Part shown: positions 17,431 through 20,801 of the stretch, in pieces
Layout of the letters: every line of letters starts with the position of its first letter
How positions within the stretch are numbered: position 1 is the stretch's first letter
The notes under the pieces: generated by a model
The model's database searches: none
What the model was told of the DNA's origin: nothing
Seen by the model: only the letters and a program-made list of their open reading frames with translations
Source of the DNA: an uncultured Duganella sp.
Lineage (GTDB): Bacteria; Pseudomonadota; Gammaproteobacteria; Burkholderiales; Burkholderiaceae
DNA length: 20,801 nt
Assembly (NCBI GenBank): GCA_946482335.1
Contig: CAMLRG010000085.1
Coordinates: 1-20,801 of the forward strand
Direction: 5' to 3'
Program-made: the position numbers and the translations under genes

Positions 17431-19048
17431 ACCGGCCCAGCAGCACCGTGGCGTGCTTGCCGCCAGTTCGCACCACGCCACCTTTCACAACGTAGGTCGC
17501 GCCCGAATACGCATCCTTCACCCGGGTCCCATCCGCAAACACATCCCCGACAGTAATATCCACCGGCTGCCCAGTCTTCACATCGATAGCCACAACCACC
17601 TTATCCTCCCCCCGCACGCGGCTGAAGGTGTACGGCGCATCCGCCAATTTCCGATGCGCCCCCGCCCCGATGGCCGGATGCGCCTGCCGGAACTTGCCCA
17701 GCTTCGCCCAATGCGTACGCACCGCAGCCTGCGCCTTGAGATCGTCCCAATTCATATACGAGCGCAGTTTCGCATCGCCCGTCGCCTCAGCCACGTCGAG
17801 GCGGCGCGCCGTCTCGTCCCCGTAATAAATCTGCGCCGCCCCCGGCGCCAGCAACAGCTTGTTCGCCGTTTCAAACGGCTTCGTGCGTGCCGGGTCGAAA
17901 GGGTTGCCATCGTCGTGCGACGACATATAGTTCAGCACCGAATACCCTTTGAGCGGCCCCGCCAGCTGCGCAGCATACTTGCCGAACATCGACTCATAAT
18001 CGCCCTTCGCATCGTGCACCATGCCGAAGTTGATCAAGCCATCAAACCCATTGGCGAAGAAATTCGCCTTCGCACCACCGCCCATGTCGAATTCCTGGCC
18101 GTGCGCGATGTTGTAGTTATATACCTCCGCCACCATGAAAAAGCGGCCATCGCCCAATACCTTCCTCGGGTTGGCGCGCTTCCAATCCTCATGCGCCGCC
18201 AGTGCCACCTTGCGCAGCTCAGCCCAGACGCCAGGCTCGGTGTGCTTGACCGTATCGCCCCGGAAGCCGTCGATGCCGAACTTGCGCACCCAGTCCGCGT
18301 GCCACTTCATCAGGTAATAGCGCGGCGCGCGCGGATGCCCGGTGCGCGCAAAGAATTCGTCCAGCTCCTTCATTTCACGCTCATAACGCCCCTCGGCCTT
18401 CCACTTGGCAGCCAAGGCTGCCGGCAGCGCCACCGGCGCGTCGCTCTCCGTACGGAAATCGGGGAGGTTTTTCACCAGCGTGCAGGTAACCGTGCTTGGC
18501 ACATCCTTGTGCTGGCATTGCGGCTCGGTACGCACCCAGCCTTCCGGCCATACCGGGTCGGCATCGGTCACGGGACCGGTATGGTTCATCACCACGTCAA
18601 GCATGACGCGGATGCCGCGCGCATGGGCGGCATCGACGAAATCGCGGAAGTCTTTTTCCGTGCCGAGGTTGGCGTCGACAGCGGTGAAGTCGCGTGCCCA
18701 GTAACCGTGGAAGCCGTAGGATTTGCCGGTGCCTTCATCCGTCCCCGCGTGGATCTGCTCCACCGGCGGCGTGGTCCAGATCACGTCCACGCCCAGGTCG
18801 TCGAAATAGCCGGACTTGATTTTCGCAGTCAACCCCTTGAAGTCTCCCCCCATGTAGCCGCGCAGCGGTGCGGCATCGGCTTTGCGGCCGTACGCCAGGT
18901 CGTTGGCCTTGTCGCCATTGGCGAAACGGTCGGTCAGCAGGAAGTAGACGGTCGCATTCTCCCAAAGGAATGGCTTGGGCGGCGCCGCGAGTGCGGCGTG
19001 GGTGCCGGTGGCTAGCAACAGGGACAAGGCAAGGGACGAAAGTTTCAT
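17429..19048 (-). CDS. Exported GH13 alpha-amylase family protein
   Basis: The 539-residue enzyme should cut internal alpha-1,4 links of starch or malto-oligosaccharides in the periplasm or medium. It has a signal peptide (MKLSSLALSLLLATGTHAAL, cleavage near residue 21) and the GH13 regions LDVVMNH (D151-H156 area), DGFRGDTVKH with nucleophile D265, FFMVAEVY with acid/base E308, and NYMSSHDD with D379. A C-terminal beta domain (about 465-539) ends the protein; there is no starch-binding module. The start at 19048 is chosen because it begins the signal peptide and has AGGA nine bases upstream; a longer frame would overlap pgm. It is the second gene of an operon with pgm, 10 bases after the pgm stop. 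Subfamily not resolved. Confidence 0.92.
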   Translation of the reverse strand: MKLSSLALSLLLATGTHAALAAPPKPFLWENATVYFLLTDRFANGDKANDLAYGRKADAAPLRGYMGGDFKGLTAKIKSGYFDDLGVDVIWTTPPVEQIHAGTDEGTGKSYGFHGYWARDFTAVDANLGTEKDFRDFVDAAHARGIRVMLDVVMNHTGPVTDADPVWPEGWVRTEPQCQHKDVPSTVTCTLVKNLPDFRTESDAPVALPAALAAKWKAEGRYEREMKELDEFFARTGHPRAPRYYLMKWHADWVRKFGIDGFRGDTVKHTEPGVWAELRKVALAAHEDWKRANPRKVLGDGRFFMVAEVYNYNIAHGQEFDMGGGAKANFFANGFDGLINFGMVHDAKGDYESMFGKYAAQLAGPLKGYSVLNYMSSHDDGNPFDPARTKPFETANKLLLAPGAAQIYYGDETARRLDVAEATGDAKLRSYMNWDDLKAQAAVRTHWAKLGKFRQAHPAIGAGAHRKLADAPYTFSRVRGEDKVVVAIDVKTGQPVDITVGDVFADGTRVKDAYSGATYVVKGGVVRTGGKHATVLLGR

Positions 19049-19058
19049 GCGTTTTTTC

Positions 19059-20801
<1,743 letters not shown>

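Overview
This window comes from a high-GC, Gram-negative bacterium, most likely a betaproteobacterium of the Oxalobacteraceae (Massilia/Duganella/Janthinobacterium type). The pointers are a glucokinase fused to a HexR/RpiR regulator (a Burkholderiales arrangement), a PEP-CTERM exported protein, sigma-54 promoters, and GGGGTCAG-containing intergenic repeats. This taxonomic call is an inference from gene content. Every strand position carrying a long ORF is accounted for by 13 protein genes. I see no tRNA, rRNA, CRISPR array, transposase or intergenic gap over 300 bases.

Layout: (1) positions 1-5420, glucose and alpha-glucoside use: glk-hexR fusion and a cytoplasmic GH13 alpha-glucosidase on the minus strand, divergent from a POT-family proton-coupled transporter on the plus strand. 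(2) 5421-6450, a PEP-CTERM protein behind a well-formed sigma-54 promoter with an upstream inverted repeat. (3) 6486-8362, a divergent pair: an ArsR-type winged-helix regulator and an exported S41 peptidase-like protein, separated by 38 bp and covered by a 9-bp-arm operator-like palindrome. (4) 8490-11145, a three-gene nitrate/sulfonate/taurine-type ABC importer operon with a sigma-54 promoter. (5) 11263-14516, a DctB-like sensor kinase and DctD-like sigma-54 activator overlapping by ATGA; the activator has an unusual Ala/Gly-rich linker of about 100 residues. (6) 14579-20693, starch degradation: exported pullulanase (plus), then convergent exported alpha-amylase and cytoplasmic phosphoglucomutase as a minus-strand operon.

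How it fits together: pullulanase debranches and amylase cuts alpha-glucan outside the cytoplasm, the intracellular alpha-glucosidase releases glucose, glucokinase makes glucose-6-P (with HexR sensing sugar phosphates), and Pgm interconverts glucose-1-P and glucose-6-P. A shared 15-bp element, TGTAG-N5-CTACA, occurs in front of the alpha-glucosidase, the POT transporter and the pullulanase. It is the strongest hint of an undescribed local regulon; the regulator itself is not in the window.

Two families of small palindromic repeats are present. One (AACCGGTAAACC...GGGTCAGACCC) lies directly behind stop codons at several genes. The other (TGAAAGTCGGGGTCAG...) occurs in opposite orientations at the two extreme ends of the window.
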